A stretch of 64,000 nt of DNA from Prochlorococcus marinus str. MIT 9211 (GCF_000018585.1 NC_009976.1:1624964-1688963), one strand, 5' to 3'; counted from the stretch's first letter, positions 22,247 through 34,865 are shown. Notes: a model not told the origin generated them from the letters alone. Numbers and translations: made by a program.

Positions 22247-24067
22247 ATGCGCAGTAATTACTGTGGAGCCCTGCGCAATGAGCACATCAACTCCAAAGTG
22301 CAGCTCTGCGGCTGGGTAGACCGTTGCAGAGACCATGGTGGTGTCATTTTCATAGACCTAAGAGACAGCAGCGGAACAATGCAAATTACAGTCGATCCTG
22401 ATCAAGGGACCGATTTATTTAATATTGCTGAGAGTCTGAAGAACGAAACCGTTATTCAAGTCACAGGAAAAGTTAGGTCTAGGCCAGAAGAATCAATCAA
22501 TAAGAAACTAGAAACTGGACAGATAGAAGTATTAGCTGATGTTTTAAAAGTTTTAAATCCTGTATATGGCAACTTACCTTTTGCCGTCTCAGTTCATGAT
22601 GATGAACCATTAAAAGAAGAAATAAGGCTTAAGCATCGATATCTGGATCTAAGACGAGAGCGAATGAAAAAAAATCTTCATTTAAGACATGCCACAATTC
22701 AAACAGCTCGAAATTTCCTTGAAGAAGAAGGGTTTATTGAAGTAGAAACACCAATCCTGACTCGTTCAACGCCTGAAGGAGCGAGAGATTATCTTGTTCC
22801 TTCAAGAGTATGCGAAGGCGAATGGTTTGCCTTACCACAATCGCCTCAAATTTTTAAGCAACTATTAATGGTAGGAGGAATTGAACGCTACTACCAAGTC
22901 GCAAGATGTTTTCGTGATGAAGACTTGAGATCAGACAGACAGCCTGAATTTACTCAGTTAGATATGGAAATGAGCTTTATGAGTCAAGAAGAGATCCTTT
23001 GCCTTAATGAAAGGCTTATTGCATGCATTTGGAAAAAAATCAAAGGGAAGGATATCAAAGTCCCCTTCCCTAGATTGTCATGGCAAGAATCTATGGATCG
23101 CTATGGAACAGATAGACCCGATACCAGATATGGAATGGAATTAGTTGATGTCAGCTCAATAGTTAAAGATATTGGATTCAAAGTATTTTCAGGTGCAATT
23201 CAAGCAGGTGGATCAGTGAAATGCATCAAAGTAGAAGAAGGTAACCAATCGATTAGCAATGTAAGAATTAAACCAGGTGGGGATGTATTTAATGAAGCCC
23301 AAAAAGCAGGTGCAAAAGGCCTAGCCTTTATAAGAGTTCGCGTAAATAATGAAATTGATACTATCGGAGCAATAAAAGACAATTTAAATAATCAACAAAA
23401 GAATGAATTACTTCTAAAGACCAAAGCCAAACCTGGAGATCTTATTCTTTTCGCCGCTGGAGACACTGAAATAGTGCATAAAACACTTGATAAGGTTAGG
23501 CAATTCTTAGCTAAAGAATTAAGGCTAATTTCCACAGGAAAGTCAAAAGATCAATGGAATTTTCTTTGGGTAATAGATTTTCCAATGTTTAATTTTAATA
23601 AAGACGAAAAGCGTCACGAAGCAATGCACCATCCATTCTGCGCGCCCAATGCAAAAGATATAGGTGGCGATCCAGGCTTATGGGAAGAAAATCTACCTAA
23701 AGCACGTGCTCAAGCCTACGATCTTGTATTAAATGGCTTAGAACTCGGTGGAGGATCACTACGCATTCATAATCCTGAACTTCAACAAAAAGTTCTGGAA
23801 ACAATTGGTATCGCCAAAGATGAGGCTACTGAGCAATTTGGATTTCTCCTGAATGCTCTAGAAATGGGCGCACCACCGCATGGAGGACTTGCATTTGGCT
23901 TAGATAGAATAGTAATGCTCTTATCAGAAGAAGATTCAATAAGAGACACAATCGCTTTCCCTAAAACGCAGCAAGCAAGATGCTTAATGGCACAAGCTCC
24001 TAATGAAGTATCTAAAAGGCAATTAAAAGAACTTCACATTGCCAGCACTTGGGTAGATAATGAATAA
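22247..24067 (+). CDS. aspS: Aspartyl-tRNA synthetase
   Basis: Class II synthetase. The N-terminal OB fold opens [13 protein letters not shown] and [15 protein letters not shown]. Motif 2 is [18 protein letters not shown] and motif 3 is [13 protein letters not shown]. The bacterial GAD insertion domain lies between. From ATG 22247 it has 606 residues; a TTG at 22229 would add six. Whether the enzyme also charges tRNA-Asn (with amidotransferase repair) cannot be settled here. A perfect palindrome TAGAGCTCTA (22193-22202) is in the gap after gcvT. Confidence 0.97.
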   Translation: MRSNYCGALRNEHINSKVQLCGWVDRCRDHGGVIFIDLRDSSGTMQITVDPDQGTDLFNIAESLKNETVIQVTGKVRSRPEESINKKLETGQIEVLADVLKVLNPVYGNLPFAVSVHDDEPLKEEIRLKHRYLDLRRERMKKNLHLRHATIQTARNFLEEEGFIEVETPILTRSTPEGARDYLVPSRVCEGEWFALPQSPQIFKQLLMVGGIERYYQVARCFRDEDLRSDRQPEFTQLDMEMSFMSQEEILCLNERLIACIWKKIKGKDIKVPFPRLSWQESMDRYGTDRPDTRYGMELVDVSSIVKDIGFKVFSGAIQAGGSVKCIKVEEGNQSISNVRIKPGGDVFNEAQKAGAKGLAFIRVRVNNEIDTIGAIKDNLNNQQKNELLLKTKAKPGDLILFAAGDTEIVHKTLDKVRQFLAKELRLISTGKSKDQWNFLWVIDFPMFNFNKDEKRHEAMHHPFCAPNAKDIGGDPGLWEENLPKARAQAYDLVLNGLELGGGSLRIHNPELQQKVLETIGIAKDEATEQFGFLLNALEMGAPPHGGLAFGLDRIVMLLSEEDSIRDTIAFPKTQQARCLMAQAPNEVSKRQLKELHIASTWVDNE

Positions 24068-24170
24068 ATTCATATTGATTTCTCGACTTAAAAGAAAACC
24101 TCTAATCAATCTAAAATTTTCTTGGTCTAATGAAGACTCGAGGTAATTTTACAAAATACCCAAAAAATAA

Positions 24171-25837
<1,667 letters not shown>

Positions 25838-25838
<1 letters not shown>

Positions 25839-26518
25839 TGGCAACCACCTTGCCTGTTGTAGAAAGTTTTCATTCAATCCAAGGGGAGGGTGCCCATGCT
25901 GGTCGGAGCGCATTTTTTATTCGACTCGCTCAATGCAATGTAGGGTGTGAATGGTGTGACACGAAAGAATCTTGGTCTTCTATTTCTCACCCTAAAAAGA
26001 CCATTGATAGTCTTGTTCAAGAAACAACAATCGCCAAATCTAAAGGAGCAAGCTTTCTTGTCATTACTGGAGGAGAGCCTTTACACCACAACTTGAATCC
26101 ACTATGCAATGCAATAAAAAATAATATCAATTCTTGTGGAGACAATGCTATACCTATTCATTTGGAAACCAGTGGTGTGCATCATATGAGTGGAGCACCA
26201 GATTGGATTACACTTTCTCCAAAGAGACATTTCCCACCCAAAGAAGAACTCTTAGAAGCATGTCAAGAAATTAAAGTGATCATTCATAGCAAAGAAGATA
26301 TCTTGTTTGCAGAAGAGATGGCACACCGTTCAATACATGCCAAAAAAAATGCCTATAAGTCAAGAGTAAGTACAAAACAATCATTGATAAAACCTCTTCT
26401 TTTTCTTCAACCTGGATGGGGACATAGCATGGGTCAAAAATTAGCAATTGAATATGTAATTAAGAATCCCCAATGGAGGCTGAGTCTGCAAACGCATAAA
26501 TGGCTTGCAATAGATTAA
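25838..26518 (+). CDS. queE: 7-carboxy-7-deazaguanine synthase
   Basis: Radical SAM enzyme that converts 6-carboxytetrahydropterin to CDG on the way to preQ0 and queuosine. The cluster motif is CNVGCEWCDT (CX3CX2C), preceded by FHSIQGEGAHAGRSAFFIRL. GGEPLHHN binds SAM. At 226 residues it is a compact QueE. It is followed 67 bases later by queC, the next step. No DNA 7-deazaguanine modification genes are visible nearby, so tRNA modification is the likely use. Confidence 0.94.
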
Positions 26519-26585
26519 TTAAAAGAGTGCTTTCATATAATGTTTCATAATTAATAATGCATTAATCTCGTTAAACAAAGAAAGA

Positions 26586-27275
26586 ATGTTGGCAAATAAC
26601 AAACCCATATCTATTGCATTACTTTCAGGTGGCCTAGACTCTGCAACAGCAACAGCAATGGCCTTAGAAGCAGGACACAATGTAATAGGGATTTCATTTG
26701 ATTATGGTCAACGGCACAAACGTGAGCTAGAGGCTGCCATTGAACTAGCAGCTCATTTAAATCTACTAGGACATGAAATAATTAATGTCAACTTAGCAAA
26801 ATGGGGAGGATCTTCCTTAACTGATCTACAACAATCAGTTCCAACACAAGGAATTATTAAAGGGAAAATACCGAACACTTATGTGCCTGGGCGCAATACA
26901 GTGTTTATCGCCATTGGGCTAAGTCTTGCCGAAGCAAAAGGAGCCAATCAAATAGTTCTTGGCATTAATGCTATGGATTACTCTGGTTATCCAGACTGTA
27001 GACCAGACTACCTAAAGTCATTCCAAGCTCTCGCTAACCTAGCAAGTAAAGCAGGTCGAGAAGGTAATGCCCCAAAGCTATGGGCTCCTTTAATTCATTT
27101 GAATAAAGTTGAAATTATTCAAGAAGCTCTCAGATTAAATATTCCAATTGACAAAACATGGAGTTGCTATAACGGCTTAGAAAAGCCTTGTGGGCTATGT
27201 GATAGCTGTCGCATTCGTAATGAAGCCTTGGAAAAAGCGGGACGCTCCGATTTATCTACTAGAGAAGAAATATGA
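26586..27275 (+). CDS. queC: 7-cyano-7-deazaguanine (preQ0) synthase
   Basis: ATP-dependent conversion of CDG to preQ0. N-terminal PP-loop [15 protein letters not shown], then [12 protein letters not shown], the core [14 protein letters not shown], and the C-terminal zinc site [10 protein letters not shown]. The 229 residues are typical. The TGA stop overlaps the pabB ATG (ATGA), tying it to the p-aminobenzoate genes. Confidence 0.96.
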   Translation: MLANNKPISIALLSGGLDSATATAMALEAGHNVIGISFDYGQRHKRELEAAIELAAHLNLLGHEIINVNLAKWGGSSLTDLQQSVPTQGIIKGKIPNTYVPGRNTVFIAIGLSLAEAKGANQIVLGINAMDYSGYPDCRPDYLKSFQALANLASKAGREGNAPKLWAPLIHLNKVEIIQEALRLNIPIDKTWSCYNGLEKPCGLCDSCRIRNEALEKAGRSDLSTREEI

Positions 27276-28600
27276 TTATTCCAATTAGAAAGCTTTGCGA
27301 GTGGTGTGATCCTGTTTACGTTGCTGAAAATTTAATTGCTAATTTTGGGGAAGATGGATTCATCTGGCTAGATAGTGATGGAAGCAAAATAGGAAGGTGG
27401 ATTGTTTTAGCAGCGGAGCCTATAGATCAAATTTGCTCTAGGGGCTTGCCTAGCCAATATTGTAATGCTAATCCTTTTGATTCTTTAAGAAGTTTAGAAC
27501 CTGGCCATTGGACTGGCTGGTTAAGTTATGAAGCTGGTGCATGGATAGAGCCAAATAATCCTTGGAAAGAAGACTCGATGGCAACTTTGTGGATAGCAAG
27601 GCATGATCCTGTATTAAAATTTGATCTGAAAGAGCAAAAACTTTGGATAGAAGGTTGTGATCCCAAACGATTATTAAAATTATTTAACTGGATAAAAGAC
27701 CTTAAGAATAATGAGGCGAAGCAAACCTCAGTACAATCAAAAAGTCCCATACGTATTCCACTTCGGTCTTGGGAATGGTTAACCAATGAAAAAGAATACG
27801 CCGAAAAGGTTGAGATAATTCAAGAGTGGATCAAAAAAGGTGATATTTTTCAAGCAAGCCTCTCTGCTTGCTGTAAAGGTAAAAAGCCACAAAATATGCT
27901 TGCCATTGATATATTCAAAAAATTGAGGCATCATTGTCCCGCCCCATTCTCAGGAATTATTATTGCGTCAGGAGAAGCAAGCGGTGAAGGCGTAATATCT
28001 ACCTCCCCTGAGCGATTTCTCAAAGTACTACCTAATGGAACAGTAGAAACACGTCCTATTAAAGGAACTCGCCCCCGTCAAAGCAATGCACAGAGGGATG
28101 CTGATATGGCAGCTGATTTAATATGTAGTCAAAAAGATAGAGCCGAAAATGTCATGATTGTGGACCTTCTAAGAAATGATCTAGGTAAAGTTTGTCAACC
28201 AGGTAGTATCCAAGTCACAAAATTAGTTGGACTAGAAAGCTACTCTCAAGTACATCATCTAACATCTGTAATAAGTGGAACTCTTAGAGACGGCAAAACA
28301 TGGGTAGATCTCCTTGAATCATGCTGGCCAGGAGGTTCAATCAGTGGTGCACCTAAGCTAAGAGCATGTCAAAGATTATATGAACTTGAACCTATTGCAC
28401 GAGGTCCATACTGTGGCTCATTCATACATGTTGATTGGGATGGTCAATTTGATAGCAATATTTTAATTCGATCTCTCATGATTAATAAATCGAATCTTCG
28501 TGTAAATGCAGGTTGCGGGATCGTTGCAGATTCAGATGCTAACAATGAAGCGGAAGAACTGACCTGGAAATTATTGCCTTTATTAAAAGCATTGGATTGA
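27272..28600 (+). CDS. pabB: Aminodeoxychorismate synthase component I
   Basis: Chorismate-using enzyme for p-aminobenzoate, the folate precursor. It belongs to the TrpE/PabB/MenF superfamily; Lys264 in [10 protein letters not shown] is the feature that marks PabB, where TrpE has Ala. Other motifs are [25 protein letters not shown] and [12 protein letters not shown]. The 442 residues fit a stand-alone component I; the glutaminase partner is not in the window. It overlaps queC by four bases and precedes pabC by seven. Confidence 0.92.
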   Translation: MIIPIRKLCEWCDPVYVAENLIANFGEDGFIWLDSDGSKIGRWIVLAAEPIDQICSRGLPSQYCNANPFDSLRSLEPGHWTGWLSYEAGAWIEPNNPWKEDSMATLWIARHDPVLKFDLKEQKLWIEGCDPKRLLKLFNWIKDLKNNEAKQTSVQSKSPIRIPLRSWEWLTNEKEYAEKVEIIQEWIKKGDIFQASLSACCKGKKPQNMLAIDIFKKLRHHCPAPFSGIIIASGEASGEGVISTSPERFLKVLPNGTVETRPIKGTRPRQSNAQRDADMAADLICSQKDRAENVMIVDLLRNDLGKVCQPGSIQVTKLVGLESYSQVHHLTSVISGTLRDGKTWVDLLESCWPGGSISGAPKLRACQRLYELEPIARGPYCGSFIHVDWDGQFDSNILIRSLMINKSNLRVNAGCGIVADSDANNEAEELTWKLLPLLKALD

Positions 28601-28607
28601 AATTAAC

Positions 28608-29438
28608 ATGAATCAAAAATTAGGCTGGATCGATGGCCATTGGGGATCACCAAAAGAGTTAAAAATACCAATCCACGATAGAGGAATAAATTTTAGTGAT
28701 GGAATCTTTGAAACCATTTTTGTGGAAAATGGGAAGCCTCAATTATTAATAGCTCATTTAACGAGATGGCATAAAAATGCTGAAATATTAGGAATGACTT
28801 TGCCTCCTAACATTGAGATATTGAGTCCAATTCTTAGCGAAGGCATTGAAAAGTGTGCCTTGGATAAGGGTTGCGGCTCAATTCGTCTAAACTGGAGTAG
28901 AGGTCATAATATCAATAGAGGTATAGATATACGCCAGCCAAATGATGAAAAATCACTATATATATTTTGGATAGAAATTTCTCATATTGAGCCTTCATTT
29001 CAAGCCATTGCAACTTTAATTAGTAAATCTGAAAAAAGAAATGCTGAAAGTGTAATAAGTCAATGTAAGACTTTCAATTATATTCAATCAATACAAGCCA
29101 GACGAGAAGCAAAACTTGCTGGCTTCGATGATGCATTACTAATGAGCACTACTGATGAAATCTGTTGTGGCACTACTGCAAATATCATCGTAAAGCGAAA
29201 TAAGGAGCTATTAACACCTCGACTCCAAAGTGGTTGTTTACCCGGAATAATGAGAGCCCAAGGGTTGAAAAAAGGAATTTTTAAAGAAGCCAAGCTATCT
29301 CCTCAACCCCAAGCAGAAGATGAATGGCTACTGATTAATAGTTTAGGTTGTCATCCAATCACAAAAGTCAACCAAACTTCTACCAGATTATTTCCAAATC
29401 CAAGAGATCTCTGGAAATCATTATTACTAGCAAATTAA
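28608..29438 (+). CDS. pabC: 4-amino-4-deoxychorismate lyase (PLP fold type IV)
   Basis: Releases pyruvate from aminodeoxychorismate to give p-aminobenzoate. Fold-type IV features are IHDRGINFSDGIFET near the N-terminus, the probable PLP lysine in SQCKTFNYIQSIQARREA, and CCGTTANIIV with LPGIMRAQGL. The 276 residues are typical. The family also contains branched-chain and D-amino-acid transaminases; the position right after pabB makes PabC the best call. Its stop codon directly abuts the stop of cobA on the other strand. Confidence 0.87.
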   Translation: MNQKLGWIDGHWGSPKELKIPIHDRGINFSDGIFETIFVENGKPQLLIAHLTRWHKNAEILGMTLPPNIEILSPILSEGIEKCALDKGCGSIRLNWSRGHNINRGIDIRQPNDEKSLYIFWIEISHIEPSFQAIATLISKSEKRNAESVISQCKTFNYIQSIQARREAKLAGFDDALLMSTTDEICCGTTANIIVKRNKELLTPRLQSGCLPGIMRAQGLKKGIFKEAKLSPQPQAEDEWLLINSLGCHPITKVNQTSTRLFPNPRDLWKSLLLAN

Positions 29439-30224
29439 TTACAGCATGATTGGCATAGTTACATTTGCTGGGAACGGGGCGCAAGATTCAACTTGAAAGT
29501 CCACAACATCCCCAATAATGACTATTGAAGGAGATATAAAATTCTGATCTTTTACATCTTTGGCAAGGTTTTCAAGAGTAGTCTTTAAGAGGCGTTGGCC
29601 CACAACAGTGCCTTGTTGTATTACAGCTGAAGGGGTTTTGAGATCCAACCCCCCTGCCAACAATTCTTTAACAATATAAGCAAGGTTATGCACACCCATA
29701 TAAATCACTAAGGTATTTGTTGATTGTGCAAGAGCCTGCCAATTGACTGAAGGACGAGTCTTACTAATACCCTCATGACCTGTCACAAAAGTGACTGAAC
29801 TGCCTGCAAGGCGATGAGTTAAAGGAATCCCAAAATAAGAAGGAACAGCAATGCCAGCAGTTACTCCAGGTACCACTTGAACAGATATGCCATTTTTCTC
29901 TAAAAAAATTGCTTCTTCACCACCTCTACCAAACACAAATGGGTCTCCACCCTTCAAACGAACAACACATTCATGACGCTTAGCCAATTCCAATAAAACT
30001 AAATTAGTTTTTACCTGAGAAGTTGAATGATGACCACGGCGTTTACCAACAAATATGCATTCACACTTATCTCGCACAAAGCCAAGCACCTCGTCAGGTA
30101 TTAAAGCGTCATATACAAGGGCATTGCATTGACTAAGGAGCCTCCTTGCCTTCACAGTTAGTAAGTCAGGATCACCAGGGCCTGCGCCTACTAAATAAAC
30201 AGTGCCAGGTTTGTCATCATTCAT
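29439..30224 (-). CDS. cobA: Uroporphyrinogen-III C-methyltransferase
   Basis: SAM-dependent double methylation of uroporphyrinogen III to precorrin-2, for siroheme and B12. Motifs are VYLVGAGPGDPDLLTVKA, VRLKGGDPFVFGRGGEEA, VPGVTAGIAVPSYFGIPLTHR and LVIYMGVHNL. The 261 residues match the single-domain enzyme. The ATG at 30224 overlaps the ATG of the divergent TrpD2-like gene within TCATGA, so there is no intergenic space for separate leaders. Confidence 0.95.
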   Translation of the reverse strand: MNDDKPGTVYLVGAGPGDPDLLTVKARRLLSQCNALVYDALIPDEVLGFVRDKCECIFVGKRRGHHSTSQVKTNLVLLELAKRHECVVRLKGGDPFVFGRGGEEAIFLEKNGISVQVVPGVTAGIAVPSYFGIPLTHRLAGSSVTFVTGHEGISKTRPSVNWQALAQSTNTLVIYMGVHNLAYIVKELLAGGLDLKTPSAVIQQGTVVGQRLLKTTLENLAKDVKDQNFISPSIVIIGDVVDFQVESCAPFPANVTMPIML

Positions 30225-31281
30225 GAATGAAAATTTTAGTCAAGAACGCTTTAAAAACCACTTACGCAAGATAGGCAGTGGAGAACACACTAGTCATGGG
30301 ATGACCCGAAAAGAATCAGCCGATGCTTTAGAGCTAATTCTGAAAGGGAGTCCAACGCCTGCTCAAATTGGAGCATTTTTCATTGCTCATCGTATTCGAA
30401 GGCCCGAACCTCAAGAACTTGCGGGTATGGTTGATACGTATATCAAACTAGGTCCCAAACTGCATCAAAACCAAGAGCTTACTCAACCTATTTGTTTCGG
30501 AATGCCATTTGACGGAAGAAGTAAAACAGCACCTATTTATCCTCTTGCAATCTTGGTACTACTCGATGCAGGTCAACCAATTGTCCTCCATGGTGCTGGA
30601 CCTATGCCAGTCAAATATGGAGTGACAACTGAAGCATTGTTTAATGCGCTTGGTCTTTGTCTGACCAAGTTAAGTATGGATGCTGTACAAAATGGTTTTG
30701 TAAAACATGGGCTAGCCCTCATTCATCAACCAGATCACTTTCCTCTAGCTGAAACACTAATTAGTTATCGCGAAGAAATAGGAAAACGCCCACCTGTTGC
30801 AAGCATGGAGTTACTCTGGACAGCTCATCAAGGGAAACATCTACTAGTCACGGGATATGTACATCCTCCAACTGAAGGTAGACATACAAAAGCACTAGAA
30901 ATACTAGGTGAACAAAATATCGTTACCATTAAAGGACTTGAAGGTGGAACCGATATTCCAATTAGCCGTACTACAAAAGCAACACATATCAACAATAATC
31001 ATGAGAAACATTTAATCCTTGACCCACTTCAATATGCATGTCAGGGGAAAGATATACGTTGGGAGGATCTAGATAGATGGAGACTTATAAGTATGCAAGC
31101 ACTAAATGGCGAAGGACCATTAGCAAAAGCTGTTGTGTGGAATGCAGGCATTTACTTATGGTTAGCAAAAATAAGCGATAGTATTGCAGATGGGATCCAA
31201 AAAGCTGAAGTTAGTCTTACCTCAGGTTCCGCAAAAGCAACCCTTCAACAATTAATTAAATGGCGAGCAGAAATAGATTAA
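30223..31281 (+). CDS. TrpD2/YbiB-like protein (anthranilate phosphoribosyltransferase fold)
   Basis: A 352-residue protein of the glycosyltransferase family 3 / TrpD superfamily. The N-terminal helical domain reads LRKIGSGEHTSHGMTRKESADALELIL. At the place where true TrpD has GTGGD for PRPP it has FGMPFDGRSKTAPIYPLA, and HGAGPMPVKYG replaces the HGN motif. It therefore belongs with the TrpD2 proteins; E. coli YbiB of this group binds nucleic acid and is not an anthranilate enzyme. The ATG at 30223 is the only start that keeps the conserved N-terminus. The 3' end overlaps the MFS gene by 22 bases. Confidence 0.85.
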   Translation: MNENFSQERFKNHLRKIGSGEHTSHGMTRKESADALELILKGSPTPAQIGAFFIAHRIRRPEPQELAGMVDTYIKLGPKLHQNQELTQPICFGMPFDGRSKTAPIYPLAILVLLDAGQPIVLHGAGPMPVKYGVTTEALFNALGLCLTKLSMDAVQNGFVKHGLALIHQPDHFPLAETLISYREEIGKRPPVASMELLWTAHQGKHLLVTGYVHPPTEGRHTKALEILGEQNIVTIKGLEGGTDIPISRTTKATHINNNHEKHLILDPLQYACQGKDIRWEDLDRWRLISMQALNGEGPLAKAVVWNAGIYLWLAKISDSIADGIQKAEVSLTSGSAKATLQQLIKWRAEID

Positions 31282-32513
31282 TACCTATCCAATTATGTGC
31301 TTTTTTTACTCTTCTAGATGACCGGTTAGGAGAAAGTTTTGTTTTCCCATTGCTACCATTTCTCCTAGAGCGTTTTACCAGTAGTGGGGTCACCCTTACT
31401 CTTCTTACTGGAAGTTATGCATTAGCACAATTCACTGTCTCTCCTTTAATTGGGGCATTGAGTGATCGTTTTGGTAGGAAGCCTATTCTAAAAATCTGTG
31501 TGGGGGGTTCACTAGTAGCCATTAGTCTATTTGGTATTACACTTAGTTTAAATTGGACAAACATTTTACCAATCTGGGCGACAGGTTTACCGTTGCTTTT
31601 ACTATTTATAGCAAGAATTATCGATGGACTTAGTGGAGGTACAGCTGCTACAGCAACTGCAATTCTCGCAGATATCTCAACCCCAGAGAATCGAGCAAAA
31701 ACATTTGGTTTAATTGGCTTAGCTTTTGGTCTTGGATTTGCAATTGGTCCACCACTTGGTGGAAGATTAGCTGAAGTAAACCCAACATTAGCCGTAATAC
31801 CAGCAGCATTATTTGCTCTAATCAATTTAGGATTAGTTACATGGTTTCTACCTGAAACATTACCTATCAATTCAAGAAATCGTCTACCAAAAAAGCGAAA
31901 CTTAAATCCATTTAGTCAATTATCCAAACTATTTAGAAATCCATCTGTAAGAAAGCCATGTCTTAGTTTTTTTCTCTTTTTTATGGCATTTAATGGTTTC
32001 ACTGCAATCTTGGTTCTCTACCTTAAAGAAGCATTCTCATGGACTAGTGCACTTTCAGGATGGGTTTTTGCACTAGTTGGGCTTATAGCAATGATTGTCC
32101 AAGGAGGGTTAATTGGACCTTTAGTAAAACAATTCGGGGAATTAAAACTGACAATTACAGGACTCGGATTACTAACCATTGGATGTTTACTAATACCTAT
32201 GGCAAATCAGGAAAACTCAATACCAATAGTATTTACTGGAGCTGCCTTGTTAGCAACAGGAACAGGTTTAGTTACGCCTTGTCTACGCAGTCTGATATCT
32301 AGACGTATAGACATTTCTAGCCAAGGTACTGTTTTAGGTGGCCTACAAGGACTACAAAGTTTAGGTACTTTTGTTGGAGGGATAACTGCTGGTTTTGTAT
32401 ATGATCAATTAGGGCAAAAAAGTCCTTTCTTTGGAGGTGCAATAATTTTAGTCATAGTAATAGCATTGTTAATAGGAATACCACTAGACAAAAGGAAAGC
32501 ACAAGTGATATGA
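31260..32513 (+). CDS. Major facilitator superfamily transporter, TetA-like
   Basis: A 417-residue membrane protein with about twelve hydrophobic segments. MFS motif A appears as GALSDRFGRKPIL between segments 2 and 3. RIIDGLSGGTAATATAILAD and FGLIGLAFGLGFAIGPPLGG resemble the drug:proton antiporter branch (tetracycline-exporter-like). The substrate is unknown. The start at ATG 31260 lies within the TrpD2-like gene, so it is likely translated from the same transcript. Confidence 0.88.
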   Translation: MASRNRLIPIQLCAFFTLLDDRLGESFVFPLLPFLLERFTSSGVTLTLLTGSYALAQFTVSPLIGALSDRFGRKPILKICVGGSLVAISLFGITLSLNWTNILPIWATGLPLLLLFIARIIDGLSGGTAATATAILADISTPENRAKTFGLIGLAFGLGFAIGPPLGGRLAEVNPTLAVIPAALFALINLGLVTWFLPETLPINSRNRLPKKRNLNPFSQLSKLFRNPSVRKPCLSFFLFFMAFNGFTAILVLYLKEAFSWTSALSGWVFALVGLIAMIVQGGLIGPLVKQFGELKLTITGLGLLTIGCLLIPMANQENSIPIVFTGAALLATGTGLVTPCLRSLISRRIDISSQGTVLGGLQGLQSLGTFVGGITAGFVYDQLGQKSPFFGGAIILVIVIALLIGIPLDKRKAQVI

Positions 32514-32584
32514 ATCAATAAGTGCATACACCAAGTTAACCACCTAGATGGTCAGCCATAGTGGCTGATCAAAAAAAGATCCTA

Positions 32585-34702
32585 ATGTCAAAAACAAAGC
32601 TAAGTAAGGATAACTATCTTAATAGAGAGTTGAGCTGGATTGGTTTTAATGAACGTGTTCTCGCGATAGCATTGAACCAGAAAACACCTTTACTAGAGCA
32701 AGCAAAATTTAGTGCGATATTTAGTAATAATCTAGATGAGTTTTTCATGGTAAGAGTCGCTTCTCTTAAGTCACAAGTTGAGGCTGGGATTACCAAGCGA
32801 AGCGAAGACAATCAAACACCTAAAGAACAGTTAATCAATATCAGAAAACATCTAGAGCCTCTTTTAAAAAAACAACAAAGTCACTACAAAAATAATTTAA
32901 TCAGTTCCTATATCAATGAAAAAATTTTTCTACTTGAATATAAAGACTTAAATGATCGCCAGAGAACTTGGGTTGATAACTATTTCCAAACAGCTATTTT
33001 CCCAGTTCTTACTCCATTAGCAGTTGACCCTGCACATCCATTCCCGTTCGTAAGTAATCTAAGCCTTAACATTGCGGCACTGATTAGAGACCCAGAGACT
33101 GGTAAAGAACAATTTGCACGAGTAAAGGTGCCAGGAAGAACCATGGATAGGTTCATAACTATTCCAAATGATTTAAGTGGAATAGACCCTAACCCTATCT
33201 ATAACGCAATACCAATAGAGCAAATAGTTGCTTTTAATTTGCACATGCTCTTTCCTGGCATGAAAGTAGAGCAGCACTCATTTTTTAGGGTTACACGAGA
33301 TGCTGACTTAGAACTACGAGATTTAGAAGCTGATGATTTAATGATTGCGCTCGAAGAGGGACTCCGCAAACGTCGAATAGGAGGAGAAGTAGTGCGGCTT
33401 GAAGTCTCGAAAGATATACCAGTCACGATATTAGAGTTACTGATGGAAGGCATGGCAGTTGAGGAAGCAGATTTATATCACATTGATGGACTACTAGGCC
33501 TTGATGATCTTCAGGCATTGCTAAAAATCGATATGCCAGTTCTCAAATATCCGCAACAAAGAGGGCAAACACATAAGTTACTCAAAAGTAGTCAAAGAGG
33601 ATTACTAGAAGATGGGTCAATTAAGCAAGAGGAGTTCAAGAGCATTTTTTCAATTATCAAAAAACAGGATTTGCTACTCCACCACCCATTCGACCTCTTC
33701 TCCACTTCTGTAGAAGAGTTTATTAATCAATCTGCTGAAGATCCTCAAGTTATGGGGATTAAAATGACTCTTTATCGAGTATCAAAAGATTCAAAAATAA
33801 TCGAAGCGCTAATTAGGGCAGCTGAAAATGGCAAGCAGGTTATGGCATTGGTTGAGCTTAAAGCCCGTTTTGATGAAGACAATAATATTCAATGGGCAAA
33901 ACAACTGGAGAAATCTGGGGTGCATGTTGTATATGGCGTTCTGGGATTAAAAACACATACAAAGATTGCCTTAGTTATTAGAAAAGAAAAAGAGCGCTTA
34001 CGGAGTTACTTTCATATCGGTACAGGTAACTACAATTCAAAAACATCCAAACTGTATACAGATTTAGGACTGCTCTCGGTAAATCCTGAGCTTGGTCAAG
34101 ATTTAATCGAACTGTTTAACTATTTAACTGGCTTCTCTAAACAACAAACCTTTAGAAAATTATTAGTTGCACCAGTTACTCTGAGGAAAGGAATGGAAGC
34201 ATTAATACGTCGAGAAATCAAATTTGCAAAGAATGGTAAAACAGGGAAAATACGTGCAAAAATGAATTCACTTGTCGATCCCAACATTATTAATTTACTC
34301 TACGAAGCATCTGAAGCCGGAGTCCAAATTGAACTAATTATTCGAGGAATGTGTTGTTTATATCCTCAGCGAAATGGGTTGAGTGAAAACATAAAAGTAA
34401 TTAGTGTGATCGGAAGATATCTAGAACATTCAAGAGTTTTTTGGTTCCATAACGATGGTAATTCAGAAGTTTTTATAGGTAGTGCAGATTGGATGCGTCG
34501 AAATTTAGACAGAAGAGTAGAGGCTGTTACTCCCATAGAGGACAAAAATCTAAAAGAGGAACTATCACAACTGCTAGATATTTATCTGAATGACAACTGC
34601 AATTCATGGGAAATGAATAAAGATGGAATATTCATTCAACAAAAGTCTCAAGATAAAGAGAAGTCTGCTCAAAACCTTTTAATCCATACAAATAAAAAGT
34701 AA
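32585..34702 (+). CDS. ppk: Polyphosphate kinase 1
   Basis: Polymerises the gamma-phosphate of ATP into polyphosphate. The N-domain motif YLNRELSWIGFNERVLAIA opens the protein. His477 in YFHIGTGNYNSKTSKLYTD is the predicted autophosphorylated residue and His615 in LEHSRVFWF the second catalytic His (numbering from ATG 32585). The 705 residues are normal. A GTG at 32561 would add eight residues; neither start has a clear ribosome site. It is upstream of a group 2 sigma factor, separated by 160 bases. Confidence 0.95.
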   Translation: MSKTKLSKDNYLNRELSWIGFNERVLAIALNQKTPLLEQAKFSAIFSNNLDEFFMVRVASLKSQVEAGITKRSEDNQTPKEQLINIRKHLEPLLKKQQSHYKNNLISSYINEKIFLLEYKDLNDRQRTWVDNYFQTAIFPVLTPLAVDPAHPFPFVSNLSLNIAALIRDPETGKEQFARVKVPGRTMDRFITIPNDLSGIDPNPIYNAIPIEQIVAFNLHMLFPGMKVEQHSFFRVTRDADLELRDLEADDLMIALEEGLRKRRIGGEVVRLEVSKDIPVTILELLMEGMAVEEADLYHIDGLLGLDDLQALLKIDMPVLKYPQQRGQTHKLLKSSQRGLLEDGSIKQEEFKSIFSIIKKQDLLLHHPFDLFSTSVEEFINQSAEDPQVMGIKMTLYRVSKDSKIIEALIRAAENGKQVMALVELKARFDEDNNIQWAKQLEKSGVHVVYGVLGLKTHTKIALVIRKEKERLRSYFHIGTGNYNSKTSKLYTDLGLLSVNPELGQDLIELFNYLTGFSKQQTFRKLLVAPVTLRKGMEALIRREIKFAKNGKTGKIRAKMNSLVDPNIINLLYEASEAGVQIELIIRGMCCLYPQRNGLSENIKVISVIGRYLEHSRVFWFHNDGNSEVFIGSADWMRRNLDRRVEAVTPIEDKNLKEELSQLLDIYLNDNCNSWEMNKDGIFIQQKSQDKEKSAQNLLIHTNKK

Positions 34703-34851
34703 CTACGAAAATACAATTAGAAAATTACTTAAGTCTTAATACCTAAAAACTAACGGTTTTTACATTGCAACGCAAAGAAGAACTGAAAGTTTTTTATTTA
34801 ATTTGCACTAACCCCTCGTAAAAGTGCTAGCTTCAAAGCAAACATTTTTTT

Positions 34852-34857
34852 AGGAGG
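34852..34857 (+). promoter_or_regulatory. Strong Shine-Dalgarno sequence for the sigma factor
   Basis: AGGAGG lies eight bases before ATG 34866 and five before GTG 34863; the spacing favours the ATG. The rest of the 160-base gap holds an imperfect GCACT/AGTGC inverted repeat around 34805-34827 but no promoter I can call. Confidence 0.6.
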
Positions 34858-34865
34858 CCAGGGTG

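Noticed and set aside
31415..31870. 151-codon ORF on the minus strand inside the MFS gene
   Set aside because: It mirrors a clearly coding membrane protein with motif A; the composition (Pro/Ile/Ala-rich) is that of an antisense shadow and no ribosome site is present.
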